From: Botryosphaeria dothidea
Lineage: Eukaryota; Ascomycota; Dothideomycetes; Botryosphaeriales; Botryosphaeriaceae
Length of the DNA stretch: 64,000 nucleotides
NCBI GenBank assembly: GCA_011503125.2
Contig: WWBZ02000014.1
Coordinates: 538,382 to 602,381 of the forward strand
Direction of reading: 5' to 3'
Every line of letters starts with the position of its first letter. The first letter of the stretch is position 1. Shown one piece after another: positions 33,803 through 46,338 of this stretch. The position numbers and the translations under genes are program-made. The notes beneath the pieces were generated by a model, which did not search any database, was not told the DNA's origin, and saw nothing but the letters and a program-made list of their open reading frames with translations.

Positions 33803-36800
33803 TCACCGCGTGCCCCCATTCGCCGCCGCAGCACTCCCATTCCCGACAACCCCACCATTAGCAGCAGCACCGCCCTCCCCCTCATCGAACAGCACCTTCA
33901 ACCCGACCGGGAAGCTCTCCCACTCCCCACCATCCTCCGCCAAAAACACCGGGAAAGCCCCGTTGAACATCTTCCTCTTCATGACGCCCTGCGCGCCGGG
34001 CGCCCTCCGCAACCCGGCGCCGCACTCGCGCGCGAAGACGCGCAGCATCGCCGCCGCCGCCGCCGTGACGACCGGGCGCCCCAGGCAGGCGTGCGTGCCC
34101 CAGCCGTGGTGGATGTAGGCGGAGGCCGGGCGGTCGAGGTCGACGGCGAGGGGGTCGGGGAAGACGGCGGCGTCGAGCGAGGCGCTGACGAAGGAGAGGA
34201 AGAGGGTGGAGTTGGCCGGGACGGGGGCGGTGCGCGGGCCGTCGGTGATGGTCGTCGCGGCGGGCGCGACGCGGAGGATGCCCGAGGCGGCGGGGAAGAG
34301 GCGGAAGCTGGGGGTTGTTTTCGTTAGCTGCGAGGCGGGTGGAGGAAGGGGTGGGGAGGGGAGCGGGAGTAGGTACCCTTCCAGCGCGTATTTCTTGAGC
34401 TTCTCGAAGGCGGCGGGCGAGTCGGAGTGGGCGAGCGAGACGATGTCGGGCCAGTGGCGGGCGTATTTGTCGGACAGGTAGACGTCGATGAGTTGGGCCC
34501 ACTTGGATGGCTGTCAGCATGGTTCTGGCCCAGGGGAGGGGGTTAGTTGGCGCCTACCGCTTGTGCTTGTGTTGCAGCTGCCGCCGCTTGGGTGGGGATG
34601 AGCTCCCACACCACATCCTCCACGGACTTGCCGCTCTCGAGCAACCTTGACACCAGCTCCTTGCCGAATCCGGGCATGGAGGGTTCGTTGTTTGGGCTCA
34701 GGAAATCCTTGAGCAGTTGGAGCAGGCCCGGTGCTCTTCCAGCGCTCTCGACCGCCTTTCGGACTGCGCCGGCCAGTTCCTGCGTCTCGCGGTAGGCGAC
34801 TACACGGTGCTTGTACGATTTGGCGGTGTCGAGGTCCAGGAAGACGTATTCGAAGAGGTGCGCGAGGACGTCGTACATCTCTTTGGGGGTGTAGCTGTTA
34901 CCGTTGCTGCCGGGGGATCCATTGAGAGGGATGTCGAAGTATTTGGCTGTGAAAATGGCATGTGCAAGGTTGCCGATGCTGGAAGTGGTCAGTTTGGGGG
35001 AAAGGATGGGTTCTCGGAGAAAGTGCATACTCTTTGACGATGTCTATTTGGTAAGAGTTCTCCAGCTTCTTCTTATTCTTGCGGATCAGGTCTTCGGTGA
35101 CTGTCTCGTAGAACGTGCGAACCTGCTCCAGAGTGTCTTCCGGCCGGTACATTGCTTCCTGTACCTCATTCCGCTGCTCGGTGTTGGAAGGCTTGTCTCC
35201 AGAGAGCATGTAGTCATGTCCCGTTAGCTGGTACGTATGTTCACCCCCTGAATCGGATGTTAGTCTAAATTCGCATCTAATTTCAGACACCGGCACTCTT
35301 ACAAGGAACCTTGAAGCGTTGCTGATCGTGAAGCACGTCAACAACTCCCTTCCAGGTGGTGACCGGAATCGGCGGCCCGACGAACATCGGTGGATCATAG
35401 CTGAGCTCAATGTTGTGGGGCGGGTGGTCCGCAAAGATCTCCCGCGTCCTTTCCGGCGTGCTGAATGGGTACAAAGCATAAATGCTGTTGGCACGGTACC
35501 AGCCAGGGAAGGCACGCATGAGAAGTTTGTATATGACGCCGCCTCCCGCAACGTCATAGTCGGATGACACCTCCTTGAAGCTGCGTTGAGAGTCCGGTCA
35601 GATATCTGCGGAAACAGTTGGGCGAATACAGAACTTACCCAAAACTGGTCAGACTCTGCGGTCCGTACTCAACAGAGTAAAAGCGGTCACCCCGCACAAG
35701 GGCAACCGCATCGGACAGGATAGTCTCCGATATGGTGAAGCCTGGACACAGACCCGATCCCGGGGAGAATGGCTTCTTGGCTTCTTCCGCCATCAGCCCG
35801 GGATACAGCTCCACATTGTCTGGATGACCATACAAAGCCTCCACTACGCTCCATATTAGCTACTGCGCATCCCGAAACAAAGCGAGCCGACACTTACGAG
35901 CTTCCGCAATCCCCGGTTGAGTGTTCATTTCCTTGAAAGTCGAAAAGGGCTTCAGCTTGAAGAATGAACGGAACTCGTTCAGGCTGGCAAGGCCCCACTC
36001 GCGGCCCTGCTGGATTCCGAGGATCTCAATCGCCCTCAGCGCGGGCGGGACGTTACGAGCTCGGCTCCAAAGGCGCCTGCAGTTGTGTCGGTGCCGATTT
36101 TGAGCAGCTCAACGAGGTCAACATCCGGGAAGCTGCCGTCTTCCTTTCGCTGCAGGTCTCCGAAGGTCCATTGGCCTGGATCTCGGGGGACAGAGGACTC
36201 GAACCATGCCCGCAAGGTGGTGAGGAACTCCTCAGTTGAGAGAGCGCCTGTTTTAATGTAAGTGAAGTGTTTCATACAAGTCTTATGAGGAGCAAGAGCA
36301 GTCCCGCTTATACACGATGCTGCTATTGGAGGAATCTTGCCGGTACTTACTGATGTCGACATCCTTTCCGTAGATTTTCCCCATGAACTCATTGATCCAA
36401 GCTTCATCACGATTGCTCGTGGCGCAGTGCCACCTGTAAATAAAGTTGAACTCAGCGCTGACCTGGTTGCCAACACCCTTGGGTGTGCCCTCAGAGTCAA
36501 AGACATTGCTGAAAGCCTCTCTCGGGTCAAGCCTCCAGTCCGAGTCAGTCGGGTTGTCATTGAGGTTGAGGATGGTACGGAGGTAGTCTCCAAGGATGAT
36601 GTTCACGTATAGGCCGCAAGTAATACTAAACCGAAACATGTAAGCATGGAGGAAAGATGCACCAGACATGTGGTCATGTGTCTTACAGTCTTCCACTTTG
36701 GAACAAGTCATTGTCACGCTTCCGCTGTGCCTCTTCATAGCCAGGTGACTCCGGCTCCATTCCGGCAGGCAGACTGAAGCGACCGTTTTCATTGATAGTG

Positions 36801-37734
36801 GCCAGCTCCTGAACGATGTAGTTGTGGAACCTGTTGAAGGCAATCATGAGAGCGCAAACTCCCGGAGGCTGAGCAAGCAACCGATACTCGGTGAATGTGT
36901 CCTTCTTCAGAAGACCATCTTGAAAAGGCCTGACGGTATTCTGCTGCGCTTGGTTGTGGCCGTATAATGGGCCAAGGTCCAGGTAGGAAGAACTCTTCAG
37001 CTTCGTGTTGTCCTCATCGCTTGTGCGGAAGATGTCGTGGATGATGATTGTGGCGAAGTAGAAGAGATGACTGGACACCTTGGTCGGATGCTCTCTTGCA
37101 AGTCCATCTCTCTTTAAAAGAGCTGAGATGTGTTAGCGGGGTTGTGAGCTTAGGGTGTGGGGGCCGAACAATCAAAGATGAGTCCTGGGTCTGGCAAAGT
37201 GGTGGACCGCAAATGAGTGCCAACCACACTGCGAGCATAGTGGCTTCCTGCAGCACCGAGCTGCGGATACATGATGTTCTGTGTTACAGTAAGCGTTGAT
37301 GCACGTACGCAAGGGACTGAAACATCTCCCACGTTGTTTGATCCATCAGCCGCCCTGTACTTGAATGATTCACCCAAGTACGAGATTGGCGGGTGCTCCA
37401 ACCCATTCCACAGTGTCTTGATGAAAGAGCCGCTCAGGTCTTCACGCAGGCCGGAGCCATTAGGAAGTGATGCTGCCAACTGAATGATCCCCTCATACTA
37501 TGCATCATTAGTGGAAGGGAGGCTTGAAGAGGTACCCATCATGTTACTTACGAGGTATTTGCGATCGTCAATGATACCATTAGCTAATACCGTCTCACCA
37601 AAGTTGCGAACAAGGCTGAGGTTTGAGGAAATGCGTCCGCTCTGGCTGCGCAGGTCTTCGGAAGCTTTTCCCACCAGGTTCATGAGGTTCGACACCTCAC
37701 TGGAGCTTCCTTTTTCCACGTCTCCGGAAGCCAT
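33803..37734 (-). pseudogene. Ppo/linoleate diol synthase-like oxygenase, one 5-nt frame break
   Basis: Twelve exons on the minus strand: 37734-37552, 37497-37333, 37278-37170, 37122-36687, 36625-36351, 36247-35898, 35843-35639, 35580-35303, 35247-35031, 34978-34558, 34510-34377, 34307-33803. Introns of 47-103 bp have GT..AG ends, and all junction phases agree. The product would be ~1090 aa, as for fungal Ppo fusions: N-terminal heme dioxygenase (distal His in TIIIHDIFR; catalytic Tyr and proximal His in FIYRWHCATS), then a P450 half with heme Cys in HHGWGTHACLGRP. These enzymes oxygenate C18 fatty acids at C8 or C10 and isomerise the hydroperoxide to diols, acting as oxylipin signals. In exon 6 (36050-36070) five extra bases (a GAGC-type duplication) shift the frame between the two domains; removing five restores it, and no intron fits. 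The P450 I-helix has ATQAQ where the family usually has ANxxQ. Either a recent pseudogene or an assembly error. Confidence 0.88.
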
Positions 37735-38132
37735 ATTGATAGAATTGGGTTAGTCGAAGGATGAAATAGCTTCAGGGACCAGGTAGGCAAAGCCATAGTG
37801 AAAGGAGTGGGGTCTTATATACTGGATCAAAGGCAGATTCACATGCTAGAACAATCATGACAGCTTGCACAGCCTCTGGGCAGGCATTGCAGCAAGACAT
37901 TGAATCTCTCGGTGGGCAATCACCCTGAAGCCTGGAATACGGGCTATGGAGATGAATCTGCAATGGTGCTGATGGGCTGGGGCTGATTTTGATCCCATTG
38001 CCCTGTTCGTGTGGTACAAGCAGCCGCAAGAGGCAATTGGGTGCTCATCAGGCCTATCAGACAGGTGATTATTTAATCTGCTTGCGGTTACCGGCATCCA
38101 GGGCAAAGAGAGGCGTTTGTGGTAGGCATCCA
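37735..38132 (-). promoter_or_regulatory. Upstream region of the Ppo-like gene with TATA box
   Basis: On the minus strand TATATAAGA lies at 37821-37813, about 80 bp before the ATG at 37734. The rest shows no gene. The region ends at the truncated LTR of copia F (38133), so upstream control sequence may have been replaced. Confidence 0.6.
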
Positions 38133-38197
38133 TAGGTATCATCGCTCAGCATAGATCAGTTTAGGTATATCTGATCAATATTGATGCCTGAACCGTT
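38133..38197 (-). repeat. Truncated copia F 3' LTR (65 bp)
   Basis: Matches the outer end of 53516-53806 with two transitions; adjacent polypurine tract at 38198-38210. Homology stops abruptly at 38133. Confidence 0.85.
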
Positions 38198-39453
38198 ACA
38201 CACCCCCTTTATAATAGCTTGTTGAATAGCTATTATAATAAAAAGAAATGCTAGATAGGATAAACAACGGTAAACTAAGTGTACTAAGTCCTAGAACGCC
38301 GAATAAGGAAGGTTTATTTTGAGATTTAAGGCCTATTCCTAGCCTATAACGGGCTTAATATCCGTTAGGTTAAGTTATTTTACGAATTATCTAAATCGCT
38401 AGGGCGATAGTTGCTTTGTAAGGCCGTCCGTAATTATTTCGGCTAATAGAGACTAGGTAAGGGAAATCCGGTTCTTGCGGACCTCCTGGCGTAACTAATA
38501 GTAATAAATATCGACATATCGTAGCTTAGTATTAAGCTAAGGTGTAGGTTCTTCGAGTAGTCGAATCGTTTGGCGGTTATCGCACTGAACATTAATAGAA
38601 TAACCTGGGTTAAAGTCGAGTTCCTAGAAGAGACGTTCCTACTAAATTATTTCTTTAGCCGTAGTTAATAGGGCTAGAAGTTCGGCTTTAGTGCTTAACG
38701 TAGTAACCGTCCGCTACTTATTTACTACCTAGTCGATAGGGCTACTAAATAGTAAAAATATTAAGCCTTAGTAGCTTTTCCGGGTCGTAGGGTTATTCCC
38801 GAATAAGGCGTTACTGCAGGCAAGAAAAACCTACTTTAGGGGATTTTCCCAAAGTTCTAAGAAGGAGATTATAAGGGTCTTTGTATCTAAAAGGTACTCG
38901 ATTACCCTATTAGCGTAGGTAAGGTAAAGAGGAGAAGGATTTTTTAAGAAATTCGAATAGCCTAGATAAGGCCTAAGCAATATCCGGCCTAGAGGTAACT
39001 GCGGCGAAATTAATCGATCCGATACGCTATTAATAAGCGTATATTTCTTGCTCTAAGGCTTAGGTTGTAGCCGAAATAAGGTCGTCTTAGGGTAATAGAG
39101 TTAAATAAGGTTTTGGCTATAAGTTAAACTTAACTCTAAGCTTACTAATATAGAAATCCTAGTATAGATAGAGCTCTCGTTTAGCTCTATCTCTTATAAT
39201 CCTAATATTTAGAAACTAAGTAAGTTCCCCTAGTAACCGTATTTAATATATAGATACTAATTAGCTTATAAAGTAATTAGCGGATTTCTTATCCTCTAGA
39301 CGATAGAGTAAGTAGATATCGTCTACGTAGAAGAATAAGATAAGTCCTTTTCCTTTAAAAAGGTAATTAACTCCTAGAATAGATTATAAGCTAAAAGATT
39401 TAAGCGTAGTTAAGAAGTAATTATACTAAAGAGCTAGAGATTAACGGAGTCTA

Positions 39454-40796
39454 CAATCACTGGACAAAAGTCTACGCGAGTCGCGTACCAAGGCGATCAC
39501 CCCAATGAAAACCAAAGTCGCCTTTTCTTAATGCACGCTTCCTAAAGCTCGTAGTAAGCTACTACTAAGTCAGAATTGACTAGGGAGATCGATTTTCGCC
39601 TTGGTTTTATACTAGTACTTCGTATGCCAGCCCTCTGCCTGGATAACTGCCTCACACCTCCGCTTTATACTACCTAGTACATTATTAAATAATAACTATA
39701 GTAATGCCTTCCACGCCTCTTGTAATGCCTACCCAAGCTTCTCTCTAATATAATCTATATTTCCACGTAGTTCACTAAGCTCTAGATAGAGCCTTAAGAC
39801 CATAGCCTTAAGGTGAAACCAGAGGTGTTCGATAGGATTTAGATCTGGACTATATGGTGGCCAGTCTATCATATTAACACGCTTTTGGGTGAACCAATCG
39901 CGTACTTTAATAGCTGTATAGATAGGCGCATTATCCTGCATGAATAGCATGCCTCTGCGCCAAACCTTTGGTATATTTTGCTCTAGTACTTCAAAATAGG
40001 AGTCGGCTGAGTAGCCACCCCTCTTGGATAACGGATCACGTATCATTACGTGTAAGGGTGACCTCCCACGCTTGCCAGAGAAGCCTGCCCATACCATAAT
40101 AGATATATCCTTACCCTTTTTATATGGCTGGATCATACCTGGGTCCCACTTCTGGCATGGTGTGCGAAAAACCCACTCCCTCTCTTCGCCCTTGCCACGC
40201 TCTGCAGAGTACTCATCTAACCAGATAACCTTAGCCCATTGCGCTTCAGTCCAGTCCACATGCTCAAGCGCCCAGGCAAGCCTGATTGCTACGTGCTCCT
40301 CACGTAGCTCTGGGCGGCCTGCAGCGCGCCATTTCTTGATATTATAGGTGTCCAGGAACCGTGAGAGGGTACGGGCACAGCAGGTTACGCCTGTGGCTTC
40401 TCTGACCTCCTAATAGGTGAACTTTGGATTATTCCGTACGATGCGTAAGATATGCCTTTGGTCTTGATCTGAGAGGACCTTTGGCCTGCCGGAACGTAGT
40501 TGTGAGCGTCCTTCGTTGCGTAATGGCGCGCGGGAGAGGGTGGTGCGAATTGACGATTCAGGCGTGTGTAGCTGCTTTGAAATCCAGGTGGTTCTGTGAC
40601 CCATTGCACGCGCGGCAGCCAGCATTCCACGTTGGTATGGAGAGAACTCATGATTCTTATTATGCTCGCCAAAGAGCTCTTGTAAAGGAGTGCGTTGTGG
40701 AGGCATAAGGTGGTATGCAAGGAGGAGAGGTGTGACGCGTGTTGCGCGTTTTGACGCGTCTCGCTTAATTTCGCGCAGACTTTTGTCCTAGTACTG
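39454..40796 (-). mobile_element. Tc1/mariner-type DNA transposon (1343 bp)
   Basis: Terminal inverted repeats of about 26 bp with a shared core GGACAAAAGTCT (39454-39479 and 40771-40796) and a TA on each side (39452-39453 and 40797-40798), the normal target. It carries one minus-strand transposase. Base composition is normal and differs sharply from the RIP-degraded copia around it. Confidence 0.93.
39729..40706 (-). pseudogene. Tc1/mariner-type transposase with one nonsense codon
   Basis: A 325-codon minus-strand frame starting at 40706. The N-terminus has a helix-turn-helix pair (AAARAMGHRTTWISKQLH; then a second near the stop). The DDE core follows: Asp in VIWLDEYS, Asp in LFMQDNAPIY, and a PYSPDLNPIEHLW motif with the last acidic residue. 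The frame is broken once by TAG at 40410-40412, one C-to-T step from a Gln codon. Otherwise intact, so the loss of activity is recent. Confidence 0.92.
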
Positions 40797-42946
40797 TATA
40801 TAGTACCTATAGTAGCCGAATAACGTACTAACTTTTAGAGCCTAGGAACTAAGCTTCGGGGAGGTTATATCTATCTAGGATTTAGTAGAAAATTTCCTCG
40901 TCTATAGAACTATTAATAAAGGTATTAACGGTATTAAGTTATAGGGTTTCTAGGTCGAATACTACCGTAATAGCTATTAGGCTTCTAAAAGACTTACCGG
41001 CTAGGGTAGCCGTAAACGTATCCCGTTCTATAAACTAAAGATTACCCCGTACGTAGAGTCTAGCCTTAAATTTAAGTAGATATTCTTCGGTATCGAATTT
41101 ATAGGTAAATATCTAGATTAAAGGAATAATCTATTTATTTTAGGCTATAGCCACGCTTCGTAGCTAAATCTTCTAGATATTCTTACTCGTTAGAATATTA
41201 ATCTCTAGGATAATAGCTTATAAAAAGGCGTTCTTATACGAATAGTTAAAAAGTTCCCGAAAGTTCTATAGTAGAGGTAGTAATTAATCTTAGTAAATTT
41301 TAGCCTCTAATAACGGCTATTTATTAGTTATACTAGCTAAGAATATAGCGTAGTATTCTAAGAGGTCTTAGACTACCTATATAGCGGCTATATATACCTA
41401 TTTTCTAGTTAACCTTTTTACCCTCTTAGGTAATATAGCGTCTAAGCTAATATTATTTAAAATTTAGTCTTCTTAGAGTACTCTATTACTTAGGTTAGCG
41501 CCTAGTAGAGAAGGAACGTCGTATTAAGTAGGTAGAAGTCTATTTAGACGTCTTAGTAGATCTAGAGGATCTAATAGCTTAGGGAAGCCTAGCCGAGTAG
41601 CTAGCTCTTATTACGGAGCTAGAGTTTCTTTTAGAGTTATTAACGCTAGTAGTAAAGTAGGCCCTATAGTATTCTTTTCTTATAGAGTAATTATAAAGAA
41701 TTTAAGCTCTAAAGCTTCTAATTTTAGTAGGTCTTCTAGTTATAGAAGACGTAGTAGGATTAAGGTAGCTAAAAATTCTTCTTATTCTTCCCCTAAGATT
41801 TATAATAAATCTAGATCTTCTAGCGTATAGAACTCGTTTTCGTTAAAGATAATATCTCTTATTCTAATAACCTTACGTAGGCTTAGTATCTAAATACGAT
41901 AGATATTCGTAGAATTATATCTAACGAGATATCTAATATAGGCTCGTTCGGTAAGTTTATATATACGGGGAATTAGGTGCCGTAGGAGATACGCTTTATA
42001 GCCGTATACCCGTAGGTAAGACGCCTTAGGCTTATTACCTATAATAACTTTAAAAGAAGTTTTCTAGTCTAAACGTTCTTAAGAAGTACGATTAAGAATA
42101 TAGCCCGCGGCTTTAATAACTTCTAGCTAGAGAGATTAGAGTAGCTTAGAGCCGATTCTTATTACTCTAGCCTTAACTTAAAGAATTTCTTTAAATTATT
42201 CTAAATAACCGTTTTATACTAGCGTATATAGGGCTAAAATTTCGAGCGTAATTCTTCTAGATCTTAGTTCTTTCTAAAATTAAGTACTAAGAGTTCTTTC
42301 TCCGTTAGTTCTAAAGAAGACTACGGTACTTTTATATCGCTTAGATATTAGATTTAGAGTAAATTTAATAATACTAGGTATATCTAATTTATTCGGGTAC
42401 GTAAAAGTAAATTAAAAGCTAGTACTATAGTAAGCGAGGTAGGTTACCTAGCGATTCTAATTATAGGCCTACCTAGCTTCTATTAAATTATATATAATTC
42501 TCTAGAAAGGTTTAGTATCTAGTTCCTCCTAATTAGGGCTTTTCGAGATAATTCTATAAGCCTTTAATAGGGTATAGATCTCGTATTCTTAGATAACTAG
42601 AGCTAGGTCCGATTAAGAAATAAGTTTAGCTCTATCGAGAGCCTTAGAGATTTAGTTAATTACCTTAGGTCTAGTATAGATAAGAATCTAATATTATTAA
42701 GCCGGAGAGACTCGTTTAATAGCTAGTTAAGATTAAGTACTAGTATACGCTTAAGATATCTCTATAGTATTATCTTAAAGTAAGAATTAGCTCTTATTCG
42801 GCGTAATAAAGTAAAGGTTTTAATTATCTCGTACTAGGCGTATTCGCTAAGTATTTTAGTATACTCTCTTAGCTAATAATAGCTTAAGAGATACGAGATT
42901 AGTAAGAAAGATCGGAATATAGACCGTATTTAGAAGAGTTATAATA

Positions 42947-43178
42947 TATTAGGCTTCTTAAGCGCTACTATTCTAGATAACTAAATAAATACTTAATAGT
43001 AACTAGAGGCCCTAGCTTTACTAAGAATAACTCGGTTAGATACTAGGATACGGGCCTAGCGCTAAGCGACTAAGTATATTTACTCTTCGCTCTCTCTTTC
43101 TAGACTCTCTTTTCTTTCTTCTTATATATAGATTTTTAGTTAAAAGTAATACTATTATTTCGGCTTTACTACCTTATA
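42947..43178 (+). repeat. Array E LTR 1 (232 bp)
   Basis: Same length and sequence class as LTRs 2 and 3; starts TATTAGG (RIP form of TGTTAGG). Confidence 0.92.
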
Positions 43179-46106
43179 TAATCTATATACTACTAATAAG
43201 GAACCTAAACTCGATAACCCGATACCCGTACTATTAACTAGAACCTAAACTCGATAATCTATAACTAGAACCCGATAATACTAATAATCTATAACTAAAA
43301 CTTAATAATACTAATACTCTACGATAAGTAACCTAGAAATATTAAAACCTATACTATTAGAGAAATAATAGTATAATTATAGAAAATCTATCTTCTTTAA
43401 TAAGATATAAAGATTCTCGTTAACCCCGTATTAATCTCTTTAGAGTTTTTACCCGTAATACGAGTTAAACTACTCTAAAAAACTAGAATAATTAGCGAAG
43501 ATTATAGCGTAATAAAGCCTATTCTCCGTAAGCTATAGTCGTAGCCGTACTAGTAGTATCGCTAGTACTACCTCTATTTATCTAAGCGATAATAAAAAAG
43601 AATTATTTAGTAATATAGTTAGAGGATCTAGCTAGAATCTTAACGAGTTTATAAGTAGTACTATTCTATTTTAGGGCTTTTCTAATACCTTAGACTAGTA
43701 AAGTTAAGCTACCGGTTCTATCTTACGTCGTACTACCTTACGTAGAAATCTAGAACCTAAAGAACTTATATATTTATTAGCTACGGATCTTAATCTTACT
43801 ATTAACCCCGAAATACTAAGTAACTACGGACTCGACTCTATTCGCTAGCCTAACGAATATATCTTTTATAACTAGTATACTATAGTAATAGTAAACTAGC
43901 GTACTAAGTTCTACTACGTTCTCTAAGTTACTTAAATAGTATAAGATAGTAAAGCCGAAATAATAGTATTACTTTTAACTAAAAATCTATATATAAGAAG
44001 AAAGAAAAGAGAGTCTAGAAAGAGAGGGCGAAGAATAAATATATCTAGTCGCTTAGCGCTAGGCCCGTATTCTAGTATCTAACTAAGTTATTCTTAGTAA
44101 AGCTAGAGCCTCTAGTTACTATTAAGTATCTATTTAGTTATCTAGAGTAGTAGCGCTTAAGAAGCCTAATAAATAGCTACTAGTAAAAAGTATATAGCCT
44201 ACGTCTCTCTTTAGAATAAGTATAAAAAACTTAAATAGACTTATAAGAAAATAATTACTAGATCTAATAAAGTTATTAAGAAAAGTAACGATAAGATTAG
44301 CCGACTTATCTAAGAAAATAATCTTTTAACTAAGAATATTACTAACTATTACGAAGGTACTCTTTCTAGTACTAATATTCGTAGTCTTAACTAGAAACGT
44401 TAACTAAGAGAGAAAACTATTACCTTATAGTAAACTCTTCTTTATTAGAGCTTACGTAAGATACTTATAGAAGATATTAATAAGCTTATCTCTACTAATA
44501 TCTATACTTTCGTTAACTTTAAGAATAATATAATCTTTAAGCTTAAAGTTGAAGAGAACTTCTTCTAAGAAAATTAAAAGCTAATAATTCGCTATATCTA
44601 CTCTCGCTTTACTAATTTAATTACTACTATAATACGCCCGTATATTAGTAGCTACTAGATAGCCCTAGATTTCTTAGAAAAACTAGAAAAGATATATAGA
44701 ATAGATATTATAAAAAAAAAAGCTACTAATAATCTTATTCTTATTAGATAAAGCGAGAAAGAGACGGTAGACTTCTACTACGCCCGCCTATATATACTCT
44801 AGTCTCTTACTAATTCTACTAAAGAAGAGAAAATTAATAAGATATAGAATAGTATTTCTATTAGCTTAGCCCTCTTAGTAGCTACTTTTACTTTTATCTC
44901 TCTTAAATAGCTACTCGAAACTCTCTATAAAGCCGAATATCGTCGTTAAGAGATTAAGTCTATAAATATCCGTTCTAATAAAAGAATAAATAATAGTAAT
45001 AATTCTAAAAGGAATCGTACTAAGCCTATCTATAACTAAAAACCTACTTAAGATAATCTTAGCCGCTAGAATAAAACTAGAAGCGGTAATATAAACTAAG
45101 ATAGCTAATAGAGCCGTATATCTACTACTACTAAACTAAGAGACTAAGTTAGACTATAGTATAAGCCTAAGCTAAAACCCTTAAAGCTATTAGACGAGAA
45201 ACGTCTCGTAATAATAAGGTAGAGACGCTACCGTAGCTATAGAGGCTTAGGCTACTTTATATCTAATACCTACTATTCTAATAATAACCGCGCTAAGTTC
45301 GCGTATATCTAGAGTATTAAGAAACTTAACTCTAATAGCGAGTCGGAAAACTTCTAGTTCTAGAAGTAAGTCGCTTTCTAAAACTATAAGAGTAGAAGAA
45401 GCTAGACGAGTAGCTAGCTAGTCGTAGTTAGAAAGAGATAAAGATATTAAACTTCGTAGTAGATAATCGCGCGTATAAAATTAAGAGAACTTATTTTATT
45501 ATATATACTATAGTAGCTAGTAGTAATATACGTTCTCTTATCGATAATAGAAGCTAAGCTAAGCTTATTAATACCTTCTTTATTCGCGCGTATAAGATAA
45601 TAAAGATCTCTCTTATTAAACGGATTACTATAACTTTAAAAGACGGAATATTCTTTTAATATATTATCTATATCTTCCTAGTCGATATTAATATTAGTTC
45701 TTATAAGAAATAACTTCTCTACTATATTACTAATCTAAAAGACTATCTACTAATTCTTAGAGACGGATAGTTACGTACTTATAACCCGTATATCGACTAA
45801 GATAAGCGGTTAGTTAAGTTTTATAAGCCTTAGTACTTTAAGACTAGCTATCTTACTATAAAACCTTATACTAAATATACTATTAGATGCCGACCTAAAT
45901 AAAAGATAAAGAAATCTTAACTAGATATTTAACTATATTCTATATTTCTACTTTTTTATCTAGTATTACTTCCTAGATATAAAGGATACTACTATATACC
46001 CGCGGAACCTACTATAAATACTAGCGTAGCTATAACTAAAGAAGATAATTTCTAGAAGTTTATAGATAGAAAGAAGATATATAGGAGAGAAGAACGTCTT
46101 ACCTAG

Positions 46107-46338
46107 TATTAGGCCCCTTAAGCGCTACTACCTTAGGTAACTAAATAGATACTTAATAGTAACTAGAGGCCCTAGCTTTACTAAGAATAACTTAGTTAGG
46201 TACTAGAGTACGGGCCTAGCGCTAAGCGACTAGGTATATTTACCCTTCGCCCTCTCTTTCTAGACTCTCTTTTCTTTCTTCTTATATATAGATTTTTAGT
46301 TAAAAGTAATATTATTATTTCGGCTTTACTACCTTATA
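46107..46338 (+). repeat. Array E LTR 2 (232 bp)
   Basis: Starts TATTAGGCCCC; shared between the truncated and full interiors. Confidence 0.92.
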
